This document shows positions 32,137 through 35,407 of a DNA stretch of 35,407 bases, in pieces; the first letter of the stretch is position 1, and every line of letters starts with the position of its first letter. The DNA comes from Candidatus Poseidoniaceae archaeon (GTDB taxonomy: Archaea > Thermoplasmatota > Poseidoniia > Poseidoniales > Poseidoniaceae), in NCBI GenBank assembly GCA_030741455.1, contig JASLVI010000001.1:1-35407 (forward strand), read 5' to 3'. The notes below the pieces were generated by a model, which was not told the origin of the DNA, did no database searches, and saw only the letters and a program-made list of their open reading frames with translations. A program made the translations under genes and the position numbers.

Positions 32137-33432
32137 ATGGACAGAGCAAAATCCGACAGCATGCACAACGTTGCAATGGAGCACCTCGTAGGAGGCGTCA
32201 ACTCTCCGGTTCGCGCCTTCAAATCTGTTCACGGAAATCCGATTTACTTCGAGAAAGCATCAGGAGCGCATGTCACGGACATTGACGGCAACATACTTGT
32301 CGATTTTGTCCAATCTTGGGGCCCGCTTATCCATGGCCACTCGCATCCTGAAATTATCAAAGCAGTTCATGAAAAAATGCTGAATGGGACCTCATTTGGC
32401 GCACCCCATCTCGGTGAAATTGAACTTGCAAAGAAAGTCAAAAAACGATTCACTCACATGGATAAGGTACGTTTTGTTTCTTCAGGAACAGAGGCAGTAA
32501 TGAGTGCAGTACGACTCGCTCGAGGCTACACAGGTCGAGATCTACTTGTCAAGTTCGAAGGTTGCTATCATGGACATGTTGATTCCTTGATGGTATCTTC
32601 TGGAAGTGGTCTCGCAACCTTTGGAATTGCGAGCAGCCCCGGTATCCCAAACGATACAGTCGCTACAACTCTTATTTGTCCATTGGATGACATTGAGGCG
32701 GTTGAGTTCCTGTTCAAGGAACACGGTAATGAAATCGCAGCTGTAGTGATTGAACCGCTCCCTGCAAACAATGGACTGCTCATTCAACGAAACGAATTCC
32801 TAGTTCGACTCAGAACACTTTGCGATCAGCATGAATCCTTGTTAATCTTTGATGAGGTCATCAGTGGTTTTCGTTTCAAGCACGGAAGTTACTCTGATAT
32901 TTGTGGAGTCACACCTGACATAACTGCTCTTGGCAAGGTCATTGGAGGAGGGTTGCCTGTTGGAGCATACGGTGCACGAGACGAAATAATGGAACAACTT
33001 TCTCCTTTAGGACCAGTTTATCAAGCAGGGACATTATCTGGCAATCCACTTGCCATGGCAGCTGGTGCAAAAACCTTGGATCTCTTGGATGAAGATGCCT
33101 ACGATTACCTCGAGCAACTTGGATCCATGATGGAGACAGAGGTCAATCTTGTACTCAAAAAACATGGATTTCCAATGCGGCTTGTACGAATGGAAAGTCT
33201 GTTCTGGTTTTCACCTGGTGACGGAACCCCTGCAATTCGGGCCGACCATATACCAAAGGACGCAGGTAAGTTGTATGCTGATGTTCACTTGGAACTCCTA
33301 ATGAGAGGCTACATGCTTGCACCATCTGCTTATGAGATTGGATTCCTATCCACATCTCACGAAGAATCACACATCCATGGTTTTGTCCAAGCATTGGATG
33401 AATCTCTCTCCAGTTTGGGGCTGTCATCATGA
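32137..33432 (+). CDS. hemL: Glutamate-1-semialdehyde 2,1-aminomutase
   Basis: This PLP enzyme converts glutamate-1-semialdehyde to 5-aminolevulinate, following HemA. VNSPVRAFKSV, the substrate loop WGPLIHGHSHP, VSSGTEAVMSAVRLARG, GCYHGHVDS, LIFDEVISGFRF and the PLP Lys267 in ALGKVIGGGLPVGAYG are all typical, as is the 431-residue length. Start follows hemB by 9 nt and the stop overlaps hemE by 4 nt. Confidence 0.96.
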   Translation: MDRAKSDSMHNVAMEHLVGGVNSPVRAFKSVHGNPIYFEKASGAHVTDIDGNILVDFVQSWGPLIHGHSHPEIIKAVHEKMLNGTSFGAPHLGEIELAKKVKKRFTHMDKVRFVSSGTEAVMSAVRLARGYTGRDLLVKFEGCYHGHVDSLMVSSGSGLATFGIASSPGIPNDTVATTLICPLDDIEAVEFLFKEHGNEIAAVVIEPLPANNGLLIQRNEFLVRLRTLCDQHESLLIFDEVISGFRFKHGSYSDICGVTPDITALGKVIGGGLPVGAYGARDEIMEQLSPLGPVYQAGTLSGNPLAMAAGAKTLDLLDEDAYDYLEQLGSMMETEVNLVLKKHGFPMRLVRMESLFWFSPGDGTPAIRADHIPKDAGKLYADVHLELLMRGYMLAPSAYEIGFLSTSHEESHIHGFVQALDESLSSLGLSS

Positions 33433-34457
33433 ATGGAAAGGAACGTATCGTTGGCGCGTTGAATCATCAGGAAGTTGACAGAACTCCAGTTTGGTTCATG
33501 AGACAAGCAGGCAGACACTTGCCAGAATACAGGAAGCTTGCAGCAGAACATAACTTCTGGGAGCGATGCATGGACATCGATTTATGCACGACAATCACAA
33601 TGCAACCAATTCACAGGTACAAGTCGATCGATGCTGCGATTATTTTCAGCGACATCCTCACCCCGCTGCCTGCACTCGGCTACGAAGTTGAATATGGAGG
33701 AGGAATTCGAATCGATCCTTTTGACTTCGAAGATGTTGAAGGATGGAGTGATTTTTCGGCTCGAAAACATGCTCCATGGGCTGCTGACGGACTCAAGGCC
33801 ATCGGCGAAGAAAACACTGATATTGCCCGACTTGGTTTTGTTGGGTGCCCATGGACCACATCGATGTATCTGATGGCAGGCGGCACTGGGGACAAAGAAT
33901 TTCATGAAACTCGAGCAAAGGTATACTCTGATCCAGATGCATCGATGCGAGTGTTGCTCAAAGTTGCGGAAGCCGTTGGTGACTTGCTTGCAGACCAAGT
34001 AAATCACGGAGGAGCCGATGCTGTGCAAATGTTCGATACATGGGCAGGACTGTTGACCGATGAAGATTATTGTCGGTTTGCAAAGCCTGCCACTGAACGG
34101 GCGATAGAGGTATTTCGAAACAAAGCAAACCGGCAAGTCCCGTTAATCCATTATGCAAAGGGAAGCTCACACTTGCACCATGAAATTCGCAAACTCGATA
34201 TTGAAGCAATCTCCTTGGATTGGAGAGATAACCTCAAGCAGAACAGAATTGAGTATGGTTCACAATTTGCATTTCAGGGCAATCTTGACCCATCGAGAAT
34301 GCACGGAACTCCAGAGGCCGCAGTTAATGCTGCAAAAGTAGTCATGGAGAATGCAGGCAATAAACCAGGCCACATCTTCAATCTAGGACATGGATTTGCA
34401 CCTGGTGCAAAAATCGAGTGTGTTGAAGCAGTTTTGAGACATGTCACTGGTGAATGA
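33429..34457 (+). CDS. hemE: Uroporphyrinogen decarboxylase
   Basis: The 342-residue cofactor-free enzyme removes four carboxyls from uroporphyrinogen III to give coproporphyrinogen III. N-terminal VWFMRQAGRHLPEYR contains the substrate Arg residues (25 and 29), and IIFSDILTPLPALGYEVEY contains the catalytic Asp (about 75). FDTWAGLL and FNLGHGFAPGA near the C-terminus are also conserved. The His at residue 30 replaces the more common Tyr. It belongs to the heme operon, overlapping hemL by 4 nt and hemF by up to 17 nt. Its presence indicates the classical route rather than the siroheme-based archaeal heme pathway. Confidence 0.95.
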   Translation: MNGKERIVGALNHQEVDRTPVWFMRQAGRHLPEYRKLAAEHNFWERCMDIDLCTTITMQPIHRYKSIDAAIIFSDILTPLPALGYEVEYGGGIRIDPFDFEDVEGWSDFSARKHAPWAADGLKAIGEENTDIARLGFVGCPWTTSMYLMAGGTGDKEFHETRAKVYSDPDASMRVLLKVAEAVGDLLADQVNHGGADAVQMFDTWAGLLTDEDYCRFAKPATERAIEVFRNKANRQVPLIHYAKGSSHLHHEIRKLDIEAISLDWRDNLKQNRIEYGSQFAFQGNLDPSRMHGTPEAAVNAAKVVMENAGNKPGHIFNLGHGFAPGAKIECVEAVLRHVTGE

Positions 34458-35370
34458 AATGCGCAACAAAATGGTGGAAATGGTTCACGACCTCCAAGAT
34501 ATCATTTGTGAGGCAATCAAAACCATTGATGGGACCATGTATCGAGAAGATGTTTGGACCAGAGAAGAGGGCGGTGGCGGACGCAGTCGTGTCTTTTCTG
34601 AGGGAAATGTCTTTGAAAAAGCAGGTGTGAACGTAAGCGTTGTTCACGGTACGCTAAGCCCAGAGGCTGCTGAAAAGATGGGAGGGGGACATCAACTCGA
34701 GGGAAAAGATCTCGACTTTTTTGCAACGGGAATCAGTTTGGTTCTTCATCCAATCAACCCGATGGCTCCTACAGTACACGCAAATTATCGATATTTTGAG
34801 CGCGGAGCAGGACAAGCCGAAGGAAGTTGGTGGTTTGGTGGAGGAGCTGACCTGACACCATCCTATCTCTTTGAAGAAGACGCAATTCATTTCCATCGAA
34901 TTCACAAAGAGGTTTGTGACCGCCATGAAATCGCAGATTATAATCGATTCAAATCATGGTGCGATGAGTACTTCCACATCCCACACCGAAACGAAGGTCG
35001 TGGAGTTGGAGGCATTTTCTTTGACAACATCCATGGCTCGAGCAAACAAGAGTGTTTTGAATTCGTCAACGATTGTGCACATCGGTTTCTCGATGCTTAT
35101 CTACCGATATTAGAGCGTCGAAAGGACCTTGCATACACTGTTCAGCAAAAAGAATGGCAACAAATCCGTCGTGGACGATATGTGGAGTTTAATCTCGTGT
35201 ACGATCGAGGTACAAAATTCGGTTTGACAACAAACGGTCGAATCGAGAGCATCCTTATGTCGCTTCCACTAACTGCACGTTGGGAATATTGTCACGAAGT
35301 GCCAATTGGTACTGAAGAAGAAAAACTCCTAACTGTTCTAAAGAATCCAATGGATTGGTTGGGTGCGTGA
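34441..35370 (+). CDS. hemF: Oxygen-dependent coproporphyrinogen III oxidase
   Basis: The 309-residue enzyme oxidatively decarboxylates coproporphyrinogen III to protoporphyrinogen IX with O2. REEGGGGRSRVFSEGNVFEK, SLVLHPINPMAPTVHANYRY, WWFGGGADLTP and IPHRNEGRGVGGIFFDN are family hallmarks. The four conserved His are 103, 113, 152 and 182. The ATG at 34441 overlaps hemE by 17 nt; Met7 (34459) starts just after the hemE stop and is an equally reasonable start. An O2-requiring enzyme here implies an aerobic organism. The oxygen-independent enzyme (HemN/HemZ) is not in the window. Confidence 0.95.
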   Translation: MSLVNEMRNKMVEMVHDLQDIICEAIKTIDGTMYREDVWTREEGGGGRSRVFSEGNVFEKAGVNVSVVHGTLSPEAAEKMGGGHQLEGKDLDFFATGISLVLHPINPMAPTVHANYRYFERGAGQAEGSWWFGGGADLTPSYLFEEDAIHFHRIHKEVCDRHEIADYNRFKSWCDEYFHIPHRNEGRGVGGIFFDNIHGSSKQECFEFVNDCAHRFLDAYLPILERRKDLAYTVQQKEWQQIRRGRYVEFNLVYDRGTKFGLTTNGRIESILMSLPLTARWEYCHEVPIGTEEEKLLTVLKNPMDWLGA

Positions 35371-35407
35371 TGCTCTTGCATAGCCAAGATGATTGGATTC
35401 AATATGG
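35370..35407 (+). CDS. Start of next ORF in heme operon (3' partial)
   Basis: An ATG overlapping the hemF stop by one base (TGATG) opens a frame that stays open to the window edge, reading MLLHSQDDWIQY. Overlap of this kind matches the rest of the operon, so it is probably a further heme-pathway or related gene (a protoporphyrinogen oxidase or ferrochelatase would fit), but 12 residues do not allow identification. Confidence 0.35.
   Translation, partial: MLLHSQDDWIQY

Overview
The window looks like a chromosomal segment of an aerobic archaeon, most likely a marine Group II / Poseidoniales-type euryarchaeon; this assignment is an inference from gene content, not a search. Archaeal signs are two archaellin/type IV pilin-like proteins, an XPD-type Fe-S helicase, TATA-like boxes about 25-27 nt upstream of several ATGs (leaderless transcripts), a tRNA-Leu(UAA) with an encoded CCA, and large Ca2+-repeat surface proteins. 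Several metabolic genes look bacterial-like (glutamate dehydrogenase, branched-chain 2-oxoacid dehydrogenase, HemE, HemF), as expected of an aerobic heterotroph in the ocean surface.

Layout. 1-3716 (+): the 3' part of a Ca2+-binding thrombospondin-type-3 repeat surface protein with a membrane anchor, two archaellin-like pilins and a small three-helix membrane protein. 3718-5600 (-): NADP-type glutamate dehydrogenase and a small helical acidic protein. 5724-9017 (+): a ribbon-helix-helix regulator with a probable operator, a small uncertain ORF followed by a GC-rich hairpin region, an XPD/Rad3-like helicase and a small protein with an Hsp20-like C-terminus. 9022-20946 (-): two very large secreted, membrane-anchored proteins, a 2985-residue TSP3 / transglutaminase / Ig-like / DUF4129 protein preceded by a 970-residue Ig/NEW3-like protein. 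21022-21880 (-): tRNA-Leu and an SDR oxidoreductase. 21997-27989 (+): lipoyl synthase followed by E1alpha, E1beta, E2 and E3 of a branched-chain 2-oxoacid dehydrogenase complex. 28097-35370 (+): a tight heme operon, hemA - hemC/hemD fusion - hemB - hemL - hemE - hemF, with the first codons of another overlapping ORF at the right edge.

How the genes work together. LipA makes the lipoyl cofactor carried by E2, and E1/E2/E3 convert branched-chain 2-oxoacids to acyl-CoA and NADH. The heme operon runs from glutamyl-tRNA through glutamate-1-semialdehyde, ALA, porphobilinogen, hydroxymethylbilane, uroporphyrinogen III and coproporphyrinogen III to protoporphyrinogen IX using an O2-dependent last step. 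This is the classical oxygen-requiring route rather than the siroheme-derived route common in archaea. The surface-protein blocks suggest a Ca2+-stabilised, possibly transglutaminase-associated cell envelope. The most unusual items are the giant transglutaminase/DUF4129 surface protein, the HemC-HemD fusion inside a complete aerobic heme operon, and the orphan archaellin-like pair beside a TSP3 adhesin-like protein.
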